64,000 nt of DNA from positions 146,029,987 through 146,093,986 of the forward strand of contig NC_051065.1 in the NCBI RefSeq assembly GCF_004664715.2, read 5' to 3'. The notes under the pieces were generated by a model. It did no database searches, was not told where the DNA came from, and saw nothing but the letters and a program-made list of their open reading frames with translations. How positions within the stretch are numbered: position 1 is the first letter of the stretch; each line of letters opens with the position of its first letter. A program made the translations under genes and the position numbers. Below, piece after piece: positions 41,953 through 52,624 of the stretch. This DNA is from Peromyscus leucopus. Taxonomy: Eukaryota; Chordata; Mammalia; Rodentia; Cricetidae.

Positions 41953-42800
41953 TTGTTCTTTCACTCAATATCCCTAAACTTCCTGCTTTTTGACATGTTT
42001 CCTACGGATCTGTGGTTTTCTTAGGGGCACGTGGGGACCTGAGGACAGAGCTTCCTGACATCCCAGGAAACGCACAGGCAGTAACCGATAGGACAGGAGG
42101 AACAGCCACAAAGCACACCCTGCTGAAGGAAGCCAACAAGTGGCGGCAGGCCTGTGGAGACCACCGGAACTGATGGGACATTGACACCAGAGACAGACTC
42201 GCACACCTAATTGTAAACGTGTAGCAACTTTTGGGGGGCTCAGGTTCTCCCTCCTTTATCAGATTTGACTACCTCTTTCATGATTGGTTCCATTTTTCAC
42301 TCTATTTTCATGCCCACATTCAGCCTATCAGGGCCCCCTACAAATCTGGGCTTCAGAACATAGAGTGAGTTAGAGTTCAGAGAAGAGAGCTAGTTCAAGC
42401 TAGTCCCCTGAACTCATTCCTGCCTCTGCCTCCTAGACTCCAGGCTTTGGCAGACGATAGGAAGTCCCGTAGCAGTTTCTAGCCCACAGACATCAGACCA
42501 CAAACGTCTCAGAGCTGCAGACTTACTCTGCGAGGGTGGCTCTTGGTTGGTGCCCCCACACCTTCGAGAGCGTTATATGTGGTATTTCCGGGATGCTTGC
42601 CGGGAACCTAGCATCACTTAAATCTCATGGTGCGATCTGCTTCAAGCTGTTTTACCCCATTTAAAGTTGTTCACCCTGAACTGTCCAGAAGGGCTGATGA
42701 TAAAGTAACTCTGATTTGCTGTCTGCCCACTCCATTCTTGTAGAAGGCTTAGACGAGAATCCAGCCTCAACTGACCGCCTCAACTGAAATATACAATGTG
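41953..42800. other. Unassigned; possible LTR remnant
   Basis: AAGTAACTCTGATTTGCTGTC around 42700 might be an LTR end. No gene recognised. Confidence 0.35.
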
Positions 42801-42801
42801 A

Positions 42802-42965
42802 TATCTGGCATGATTGACTCATACCATTAGTCCCAGCACTTGGGATGCAGAGGCAAGTGGATCTCTGTTAGTTCAAGGCCATCCTGGTCCACATGGTGAG
42901 TTCCAGGCCATTCAGGGCTACATAGTGAGACCCTGTCAAAATAAAAATAAATAAATAAATAAGTG
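42802..42965 (+). mobile_element. B1 SINE, diverged
   Basis: CATGATTGACTCATACCATTAG, GTTCAAGGCCATCCTGGTCC, AAATAAATAAATAAG. Confidence 0.8.
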
Positions 42966-43850
42966 AATATATTTACAGCTATACATTTAGAAATAATAAG
43001 ATGGTGAACATTATGCATATTTTAAACATAGCCAGGGGTTCAGATACTGTAAATAACTCTGTCCAGTTCTGCTAATCAAGGATCTTTGACTGCTCAGCCC
43101 AGGAAGACAGGAGCTTTTCGTGGGCACGTCAGCCACGGGAGGCCCGGTGTCCAGATACGAAAGAAGACCGTCTCTCCAGGACCCGCACCATGAAGAAGAG
43201 CAATGGTCAGCTCTCATCCTGGCCAGCCAGGAGGAGGAGCAGGAAGGTCAGTATTTACCAGCTCGGTTCAGAAGCTCTGGGCCACGGCAGAGACGAGTCA
43301 GGTCGTGAATGGTGTAGAAACATTCTCAGCACTCCTGCCTCGTTCTGAAAGTCAGCCTCACTGCCAACCCCGGGATCTCCCACACAGGAGCCTCAGGGCT
43401 CCAGGACCACTCCTCAGTTCCAGGTCAAGACTGCTCCCGTGACAGCCACATCTCCCTCTCATCACTCGGCACCCTTGAGGATTTGCTTTACGGGTCCTGT
43501 TCTCCCCAGACTGAAAACCTCACTACTCAGCACCTGAGCCGTACATGCATCGATTCACATGTCTGATTTCATAGCTCAGCTTCACCTCAGAATTAACTCT
43601 CTAGACCACGTGTCCCATGAAACCCTGAGCGTCGACAGGCCTTAAGGCAGAAAGTGAGAGAGAAAACCACAAATAAGTCACCCAAAAGATGTGACTTCAG
43701 CTCCCACAAGAAACATCCTGAGATGCTGTGCACATTCTTTCATATAGGGGTTCAGCTCTCCAGAAAGAAAGGGACATAAGGGACATATGTAGCTCAGTTA
43801 TAGATTATTCCCTAGAATGCACTCAGTGCTGGATTTGATGATAATCAGCA
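42966..43850. other. Repeat-poor intergenic island
   Basis: Almost 900 bp without a recognisable repeat in an otherwise repeat-dense region. No exon is defended; short open frames lack features. Confidence 0.45.
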
Positions 43851-43905
43851 TATACTGAGTGTGGTGGTACATGCCTATCGTCCCTATCTAAAAAAAAAAA
43901 AAAAT

Positions 43906-44934
43906 TACAACTAAAATCAGGAAGAAATATCGAGTCCTATGGAAAATAAGGCTATCTTGTTTCTTCCCAAGTCGCTTTTGGTCATTGTCTTTATCACAAC
44001 CACAGAAAGCAAACTGAGATAAAGACTGGTTAATGGGTACAGACATACATTTGTAGATTAGAAGCAGCTTTAGTGAAACAGTGGTAGGCTGTCCCATAAG
44101 GTCCCCTGTGACCTCCAGATCCATGGGCTCCTGACCGGCTTTGCCACACCAGGCATAAATTGCCTCTTGTGGTTGGTTAGCCCGATAACCTTCACAGCAC
44201 TATTACACCAGCGGCCAGCACCTCGCCAGGCAGGTCAGTATCGCAGCATTCAATAGTCACCTCTGGGCAGTGTCACAGATGGTGGTCTTCCCTACAGAGA
44301 GCCGCATGGCACCTCCTGGCACTGTGAAAGCCAGCAGGGAGGAAGTTTTCAGATTAGCTCCAGCTTGATTTTTCTGGGTATTTTTGGTTTTGTGCCACAT
44401 TTATAAAGTAATTTTCACTATATAGCTCCAATTATATGGGTTTTTTTTTTTTTTTGTTAAACTAGACTTATAGATTTGCCTATTCAAATACAGATTCTAT
44501 GTAAATATAGAGAGACATTAAAAAGATAAAACTGCATGATCCCAGTACAAAAACATAAGGATAAGGTAACTGTGGGAAAACAATAAAGATAACACGTTTG
44601 CTTGTTTGCAATATAAAAGATCTACTTATTGTCACTAAGATATTAATATACAGCAACAATCTCTACAATTTGAAAAAACACTAATGCTGATATACTTAGT
44701 CAGAGCAATGAGATTCAGTGGGTTTCATTGTATTTTAAAACTCTTATCACAATGCTTTCTATACTGTGATTAGTAGATTTGGCTCTAAGTTCGAGTATTT
44801 GGTTTTAATGACCAACTTAAGTGAAAAGAGTGCCCTTGCTGAACTGTTTAAGTCTAATAGCTTTCTAATTTCTGGGGTGGGAGGTCTGAATGGAGCCCAG
44901 TGTTTTGAACATGTTAGGAAAGAACCCTGTCACT
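43906..44934. other. Unassigned, AT-rich intergenic sequence
   Basis: A GTCTTTATCACAACCACAG fragment near 43985 resembles a family A end; otherwise nothing recognised. Confidence 0.45.
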
Positions 44935-45365
44935 GTGATGGCTAATGTCAGTTTTCTACTTGACTTACCTGGGAAGAGGGAGCTTCAGTTAAAGAATCCT
45001 CCATCACCAGGTGGTGATGCCTTGGGAGGCAGAGGCAAGCAGATCTCAGTGAGTTCGAGGCCAGCCTGGTCTACAAAGCGAGTTCCAGGACAGCCATGAC
45101 TGTTACACAGAAAAACCCTGCCTCAAAAACAAAAAAACAAACAAACAAAAAAAAAATCCTTCATCAGATTAGTCCGTGAGAACGTCTGTGGGGCATTTTC
45201 TTGGTTGATGTAGAAGGGCCCAGCCCAATGTGGGCGGTGTCATCCCTAGACAGGCAGTTTTAGGCTGTATAAATAAGCAGGCTGAGCAAGCCATGAGGAG
45301 CAAGCCAGTAAGCAGTGTTCCTCTATGACATCTGCATCAGTTCCTGCCTCCAGCGCTAGAAGCTA
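44935..45365 (+). repeat. Rodent dispersed repeat, family A, with nested B1
   Basis: ACTGTGATGGCTAATGTCAG, GTAGAAGGGCCCAGCCC, AAGCAGGCTGAGCAAGCCATG, GCATCAGTTCCTGCCTCC. Confidence 0.75.
45008..45155 (+). mobile_element. B1 SINE nested in family A
   Basis: 5'-shortened B1 with CTTGGGAGGCAGAGGCAAGC; AATCCTCCATCA/AATCCTTCATCA on the two sides. Confidence 0.9.
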
Positions 45366-45384
45366 GAAGCCTAAACTAGGCATC

Positions 45385-45455
45385 AGGCCAGGGATGTGGC
45401 TCAATGGCAGAACACTTGCCTAGCAGGTGTGTGACCCTGACTTCAGCGTACAGCA
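45385..45455 (+). mobile_element. ID SINE
   Basis: GGCCAGGGATGTGGCTCAATGG, AACACTTGCCTAGCAGG. Confidence 0.75.
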
Positions 45456-45651
45456 TAGCAAAACAGGACAAAATGGGTCTCTCTTGGCTTGTTCCAATCA
45501 GGGTCACTGGGTGGCAATTAGTTCTTTTTTCCTGGACATCCTGAGGCTCACAGATCTCATCTTTCATCTTCTAAATCAGCAACATTGGGCTGAGACCTCA
45601 TGTGGCCACCTCTTTTTCTCTTCCATTTCCACATAGAAACCATTGAGATAT

Positions 45652-45808
45652 GCCCAGCGTGACTGCACACACCTTTAATCCCAGCACTGGAGAGGAAGGA
45701 CAGGTGGATCTCTGGATCAAAGCCAGCCTGGTCTACACAGTGAGTTCAAGAACAGCCAGGGCCACACAGAGAAACTCTGTCTCAAAACAAATGAGAGAGA
45801 GAGGGGGA
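45652..45808 (+). mobile_element. B1 SINE
   Basis: GCCCAGCGTGACTGCACAC to GAAACTCTGTCTCAAAAC, then a GA tail. Confidence 0.9.
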
Positions 45809-45829
45809 GGGAGAGGAAACCACACGATG

Positions 45830-46110
45830 ACGTTGGGTCCACCTGATGATACAAGAGAAGCATCACAGCTCAGGGACCATGATGAGTAACTTTGATTCAA
45901 CAGTGATTTGAACTGACCTTTTCCATCTAACATATTTGGTTCTCTGGATGTGAACAACACTGAGAGGCAAGGTCCTCCTCTGGCTGGTACAAGCTTCAGC
46001 CTTTTCCTTCTTTCAGCATGAAGATTCCTGGGGAAATTCCAGTTTCTTGGAGACCATTTTTGCAATTATTTCTGTACATAAAGAATATCTTCATTCCTGC
46101 CAGGGGAGGA
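45830..46110 (+). repeat. Dispersed repeat, family D, copy 4 (3' part)
   Basis: AAGGTCCTCCTCTGGCTGG, AGATTCCTGGGGAAATTCCAG, AATATCTTCATTCCTGCC parallel 36240-36390. Confidence 0.6.
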
Positions 46111-46400
46111 AAAAAAGCATTCATACACATTAAAAACAATAAATTATTTTTAATTTTTAAATCACTTTTAAGTTATTAAAAATATTTTCAAAAGCATATT
46201 TCTAATAAAAGATTAGTATCTAATATAATAACTAAAACGAAAATGATTAAAACATAAGCAAAAGACTTAATAAACATTTCTCCAAAGAAGAAACACAAAT
46301 ATCAGTATGTATATGAAGAGCTAAGAAAAGGGAAAATTGGGGCATTATGGTTTAGTCAGTATGCAGTTTTGGTTTATCTTGTATGTATGTGTGTGTATGT
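46111..46400. other. AT-rich unassigned sequence
   Basis: Low-complexity AT-rich; no gene. Confidence 0.5.
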
Positions 46401-46409
46401 GAGAGAGAG

Positions 46410-46528
46410 AGAGAGGGTCTCACTATTTTGGTCAGAATGGTCTAGAACTCCTGGACTCAAATGATCCTCCCACTCAGTCTCCCGAGGACCTAGAACTATA
46501 GACATAGATGCATGATTATGTCCAGCTT
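46410..46528 (-). mobile_element. Old B1 SINE
   Basis: GAGGGTCTCACTATTTTGGTC, CTCCTGGACTCAAATGATCC, preceded by a GT/GA tail. Confidence 0.7.
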
Positions 46529-46574
46529 CAGAGTTCCAATTTCATAGGATAAAAAGAATATGGAGATGAAAGGT

Positions 46575-46990
46575 GGTATGTTGGTTTTCATGGTTGTGAT
46601 ACTTGAGCAAACAACTTTAAAGGAGAAAGGACTTGTTTTTGGCTCACAGACTCAGAGATGTCAACCCATGGTTGGCCGGTGCCATTGTTTCTAGTCCTGT
46701 GGTGAAACGGTACTTTATGGTGAAAGGGTGTGGCAGAGTAAAACTCACTTCATGGCAGCTAGAAAGTAAAGAGACACAGAGAGAGAGACAGAGAGAGGAA
46801 GGAAGGGCCTGAGGACAAGATACGCCCTTCGTAGGCTTGATCCCAGGAGCCACGGACTCTGACTCGGCCCCCTCCCTGTTTAGTCAGGAACTCATCAAGG
46901 CAGAACTCTGTAGATGATGCTAGCTTTCCCCCCAATAGCACCGCTGCTGTGACCTTTTGGGGGACACTTCACATCAAAGCATAACACCAG
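46575..46990. repeat. Old dispersed repeat, unclassified
   Basis: TTGGTTTTCATGGTTGTGATACTTG and the 3' CACTTCACATCAAAGCATAAC look repeat-derived; no name assigned. Confidence 0.4.
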
Positions 46991-47821
46991 GGATGCTCCA
47001 GGAGAGCCAGACAGGCTCTGCTCCTGTCCTGGCTCTTGTGGAAGAGTAAGCAGAAGAGGAAGGCAGCCTTTGATTCTAGGAATGGAAACCTCAGGTGAGT
47101 CTGCAGTTCATGGGCTGGTCAGGATGGGAAGTTCTCGGTGCACTTGAAGCCCCCTTGCAGCAACTTTTTCTCTGACGTTCCTCAGTGCCAGGGTCGCATC
47201 TATTCCTGCAGGGCCAGCTATCAGCTACCCTCCCCCATCACATTTGCCCTAAGATTTGTGATTAAAGGTGAAGCTATTGGAGCCCGGGATTGAGGAATCA
47301 AATTCTCCAGTCCCAGAGTTGTCTTGGTCTGTGATGGGCACATGGCGAAGGGTAGTTTCCTTTGAGCAAGCCTATAAACCATAACACACTGTGGCTCCTG
47401 GGCTTGAGTGGACTCTTGAAGGGCTGGGGGTGGCGGGGGGGAGGAAGGAGGGTGGAAAAAATGAAGAGACAGGAAACTGAAGCACAAGATAGAGAAAGAG
47501 ATCTAACATCCCCCAGGTGCGACCACAGGGTTGTGACATTTCACCGGCAGTGTGGAAACAGCGTGAAGCCCCCAAATGAGACGTGTGCTTGAGATAAGTC
47601 ACCAGCGAAAGAATGGGGGAGTTCAACGGTCCGCACAGCTCAAGTGCAGAGACTCCAGCATCCTCAGTCAGATTTCCCAGAGGAGCTGGTCAACAGGCTT
47701 AAAATGGCCCATATAGGGCCCCACCTTTAAGCCCAGGTGCCCTAAGCCATGAGGGGTGCTGGTTCAGGTGCCTGAGGACACCAGTGACCAACCCAGCCAG
47801 AAGGAAGGATCGTAAATGGAA
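46991..47821. other. Unassigned intergenic sequence
   Basis: No SINE or exon recognised; non-repeat to my eye. Confidence 0.5.
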
Positions 47822-47985
47822 TTAGGTCAAGCAGGAGAGTTGGCAAGGGTCTTGATGGGCAGTAGGTCATATGTGTGTCACGGGCTGGAAGGATAAAAAT
47901 GGGTTAGGTCAAGGAGGAGGGTTGGCAACGGTCCCACAGGCAGTGGGTCACATCTGTGTCACAGGCTGGCATGAAGAGGAAAGGA
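47822..47985. repeat. Two-copy 82-bp tandem duplication
   Basis: TTAGGTCAAGCAGGAGAGTT (47822) and TTAGGTCAAGGAGGAGGGTT (47904) start two units. Both carry GGCAGTRGGTCAYATSTGTG and CACRGGCTGG at the same offsets. Confidence 0.9.
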
Positions 47986-47989
47986 AATT

Positions 47990-48315
47990 TGGCTGGATTG
48001 ACAGCTCAGCAGGAAAGCACAAGGACCTGAGTTTGATCTCCAAAACCCATGTTTTTAAAAAGGCTGGGTATGGCGACATGTATTCATCGCAGTGCTGGAA
48101 GAGTGGGAACAGGAAGAGCCAGGGTTTGCTGGTCAGCCAGCCTCCTCTACTGGCCAGTGAGAAATCCTACCACAAAATAATAACGATGATGATAGCAATA
48201 ATAATAATAATATAGTAAATGTGCCTGAGGAATGAAACCAAGGCTGTCTCTTGACCTCTACACACACGCATACACCTGAGCACCTGTACACATGTGCACA
48301 CACACAGGGACAGAG
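47990..48315 (+). mobile_element. B3 SINE
   Basis: GGCTGGATTGACAGCTCAGCAGG, CCTGAGTTTGATCTCCAAAACCC, TTGACCTCTACACACACGC; an ATAATA run at 48193-48212. Confidence 0.8.
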
Positions 48316-48454
48316 GGGACACTGACCTTTAATTATAAGCAATGCTGGAGTAGCTTGTGGTCCTAAAACCAAACCTCAGTTAGGCAAGGCTGGTGGTCGT
48401 CACGACTTGTCCCCTCTCTACAGGCAACAGCTTGCTGCATGTGTGTTGTGTTCA

Positions 48455-48650
48455 GGGCTGGGGATATTGCTCAGATGGTAGTGTTTGCCCAGGATGCAAA
48501 AAGCCTTGGGTTCAATCCTTAGCACCACATAAACCTGGTATGGTGGCACACCCCCATAACATCAGCAGCACTCAGAATTTCAAAGTCATCCTCAGCTACA
48601 AAGCAAATCTGAGGCTGTCCTGGGATATACAAGCCCATCTCCCAAAACTA
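48455..48650 (+). mobile_element. B4 SINE (ID + B1)
   Basis: GGGCTGGGGATATTGCTCAG (ID head), GGTATGGTGGCACACCCCC (B1 part). Confidence 0.85.
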
Positions 48651-49200
48651 TGTTATGTTTAGTTGTGTTACCCCACCTGTAATGGGGGTGTTTTGCGGCA
48701 CTAGTTTTATGCAGCATCTGAAAACGGTGTGATTCTGAAACCAATCTGACCCCATGAACTTCAGAAGTAGCCTGTGGTCTGCCTCCTTTATTTCTTTAAA
48801 CAGGCCATCTCTGACAGGGATGTGTGTGAGAGAGGAGACATGCCAGGAACAGATGAGGGCATCTAATGTCCAGCCCTGTGGACAGCACCCTCTTCTGTAA
48901 AAGCAGCATATGCAGATGCATTAGCCACTGGCTTCTTGAGAGAGGGTGGTGGAAGTCAAGGAGGGCATGTGTCTACGAAGAACAGCAGAGCTGGGTTCGC
49001 CCCTTCGGTCTCTCTAGGGTGCGGAAAAGAAAGGGGGTGGAGGCTGCTGGGAGGAAAAAAACAGCCACAGCTGCCATCAGAGATCGGCTTAGCCCCCAAG
49101 TGGAGGCACTGTGGCTGCTGCCCAGAGCACAGAGGAGGCACCAGAGCCCAGGGAGGCACCAGCAGCTGGGGCTCAGAAAAGATCTCCCTAGGCAGGAGCC
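48651..49200 (+). promoter_or_regulatory. Cd27 5' flank and probable 5'UTR
   Basis: Repeat-free 550 bp before the Cd27 ATG. It is GC-moderate with no CpG island and no convincing TATA box. The promoter is presumed here from position only. Confidence 0.4.
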
Positions 49201-49336
49201 ATGGCTTGGCCACCTCCCTACTGGCTCTGCCTGCTGGGGACCTTGGTAGGGCTCCCAGCTACCCCAGCTTCCAAGAGCTGTCCAGTCAGACATTATTGGA
49301 CCCGGGGAGGACTGTGCTGCCAGATGTGTGGGCCAG
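49201..49336 (+). CDS. Cd27: Cd27 coding exon 1
   Basis: The ATG in GAGCCATGG is a good Kozak context. Reads [17 protein letters not shown] (leader) to CCQMCGP and ends on the first base of a Gly codon before GTAAGA. Confidence 0.94.
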
Positions 49337-50414
49337 GTAAGAATGGACCTCAGCAGGGCTGGGGAGATGCCGTTTAAGATGAAGGGAGATGCATGGGGTA
49401 AGACTGAGCTCAAGCAAAGTCAGGCAGGCAGCCCTGGAGGAATCACCTTGCCTGGGCCTTGATTCTGGACCTTCTGCTCACAGGTACTTTCTTTGTGAAT
49501 GACTGTAGTCAGAACAGAACAGCTGCCCTGTGTGGCCGGTGCATACCAGGTGTCTCCTTCTCTCCAGACTACCACACCCGTCCCCACTGCGAGAGCTGCA
49601 GGCATTGTAACTCTGGTAAGAGGGGCAGGATGTGCAAAAGGTGACACCGAGCGAATCCGGGGCTGCAAGGCTGGCGGAGCTGGTGTGGAGAAGCCAGAAT
49701 CTGGGTTGGAATCAGAGAGCTTCAGCAGCGTCAAGGCTCATGGAAAGTGGAGCCAATGCTGAGGCATGGTGTGCCTGTCTATCTAGTATTTTGTGGATGA
49801 TATACAGATTTGAAGGATCTGAGAAGGACTCTTAGATAGGATTCAGACAATAAAAAGGGTGATGTTGCCAGGTGCAGTGGCAGCTACCCATAATCCCAAC
49901 CCCAGGGCAGGGCAGGTGGAGGCTGGAGGATCGCTTGATCACGGGAGTTCAAGGCCAGCCTGACCCTGTCTCAAAAAACAAAAAGGCCAACAAGATGGTT
50001 TAGCAGGCAAAGGTACTTGCCAGCTACTAGCCTGGCAGCCTGAGTTCATGCCCTGGGCCACATGGTAGAAGAAGGAAAGAACCAACTTGTAAGTTGTCCT
50101 CCGAGCTCAGATGTGGGCGTGAGTCCACACAGAAGTGGAAAAAATATAATTTGCCTTGGATGGTGTCACACGCCTTTAATCCCAGCTCCCAGAAGGCAGA
50201 GGCAGAGGCAGGCAGATCGCCGTGAGTTTGAGGCCAGTCTGGTCTACAAAGCAAGTTCCAGGAAAGCCAGAGCTGTATTGGAATTCCAATACACAAAAAC
50301 ACTGTATTGGAAAAAAATTATAAAAAAAAAAGGAAGGGAGGGAGGAAGGGAGGGAGCGAGAGAGAAAGAAAGAAAAAGAAAGGAAGGAAGGAAGGAAGAA
50401 AGAGAGAGAAAAGA

Positions 50415-50451
<37 letters not shown>

Positions 50452-52585
50452 AGGAAAGAAGGAAGAAAGGAAGGAAGAAAGGAAGGAAGAAAGGAAGGAG
50501 AGTATAATTTAAGTGGGGATAGTTCCAGAAGCCCGGGTCTCAGAAAAGCAACTTCTAGCCATGAACTGCCTGTGTTCCCGTGTTCCTACAGTGGACACAC
50601 ACTTGCAGGCCAGCCGTTCAGAACTTAGAGTTAGGAAATGACACCAGAAATGGGGAGTGACAACTTTTTGCACAAAAGCCATTTTGGTGGGAAAAGCAAA
50701 TAAATCTGTCCATGCACTTAATAAATTTCTACTTTTTGCAAATGAAGAGGTAAGATATCTACAGCTCTGTTTTCAAACTCTGCCATCATTACCCTACCTC
50801 CGTTAGGATTCAGGAAGTCTGTGTTATCGTACACAAGAATAGCACACTTTAAAGAGGCCCCTTTGAAATAACGGTTGCCAGTGAGACACTTTTTCACATG
50901 TAGAAAAAAAATTAATTGTTGAAAAAAATCTGTAGGAAGTAGAAATGGATTTTAATAACATTAGAAGAGAGTATGTTCTGGAAAGTGGAGGCAACTGAAT
51001 AGTAAATTCTAACAGCAATTTACAGGACCATCCCAGATGGTATGCGGAGGCAAATATAACAACAAAAGACTCGTCTGTGGGAATTTCAGATAATTCCTGC
51101 AGAAATATTACACTGTGCCTAAATCAAACAGTTATTTTTCCAAGAGTTAAAAGTTTCATATAAGTAAAAGGGTTTTTTTTTTTTTCTATATCCCAATGAG
51201 ACTTAGTTGTGACTTAACCATGTGGCTTCACTAAATTGCCTTTTGATATTATATTCTTTGTTGGTTTGCTTTTCAAGACAGGGTTTCTCTGAGCAGCCCT
51301 GGCTGTCCTGGAACTCACTTTGTAGTCCAGGCTGGCCTCGAACTCATAGAGATCCACCAGCCTCTGCCTCCCGAGTGCTGGAACTAAAGGTGTGTGCCAA
51401 CACTGCCCGGCTTAATATTATATTCCCCAGAACTCCAGAAGAAGATGGCTCTTTGTGAGTTTGAAGTAGCCTGGTCTATGTAGCTAGTTCTAAGCCAGCC
51501 AGAGACACACAGAGAAACCCTGTCTCAAAAAAAAAAAAAAAAAGTTTTTTCCACAACTCAGTGGTTGGGCTCAATCCTTGTCAGATCCTCAGCACAGCAT
51601 TAAAGGGGATTAGTCATAATCAAGGGCTCACTTCAGTGTATCAGCACATACACTAAAACTGGAAGATACAACGAAGATGAACACGGCACTGTGCCAGGAT
51701 GCCACACAAATCCATGAGACATTCCATATTTTTTTATACACCAAGGAAAACAAACTCGTAATAAAAGCAACATCATTTTGTTGTTGCTGTTGCTTGCTTG
51801 ATTGGTTTTGGTTTTTTGAGACAAGTTTTCTCTGTGTAGCCCAGGCTGGCCTGGAGCGATACATAGACCAAGCTGGCCTCCTCTAGAGATTCCTCTGTCT
51901 CCTAAAGTCTGGGGTTGAAGGCGTGTTCCACCATGCCCATCAAAGCAACAGAAATATTCCTGAGGCAACTTAGAAATGGGATTCCCTCTCCCTGGCAGCA
52001 GCCTCCACAGGGGTGGGAATTCCTTAGTCAAAGCTCCTGGCTCACTCTGTACCCTTGTCAAAGGTGATGAGGCCAGTCTTCCCTCAATGCCTTCACTGCC
52101 ATCCAGACTGGCTCCATCACTTTTGCCCGTGGGTCTCAGCCTCACCCAAGGTATCAGGCAGCCAGAGCAAGGCAAGGGTGCAGGCCCACTGGATCTGGCC
52201 TGCGCTGGACCCCACGCTCACATCTTTAAGATGGGGAATTTATGCTCAGTTCAGGCACAGTAAGGACCCCTATGTCCCTGGTTCTCCCAACCAAAGACAA
52301 CGGCACTTCTTCCACCTGTCAGCAGCCCAGCCCAGCAGTGTTCGGAACCAGCCACCCATCCCCCCACCCTTACCCCACCACCCCACCCCACCACTGCCAC
52401 CACCGCAGTCCCCAGTGATGCCCAGGCTTCTCTTACTCTTCCTGAGCAGATCCTGGTCCAGGCTGGCCCACAATTCCTGACATGCCACAAGGAAACTAAG
52501 TTCTCATAGCAACTTGATCAGAATTCAGAAAAGAGGCCACAGGACCATAGAGAAATTGTCCTTCTCTCTGTCCTGACAAGCCATA

Positions 52586-52624
<39 letters not shown>

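Noticed and set aside
50062..50628. 188-codon Lys/Glu/Arg-rich open frame
   Set aside because: Translation of a SINE plus purine tract in Cd27 intron 2.
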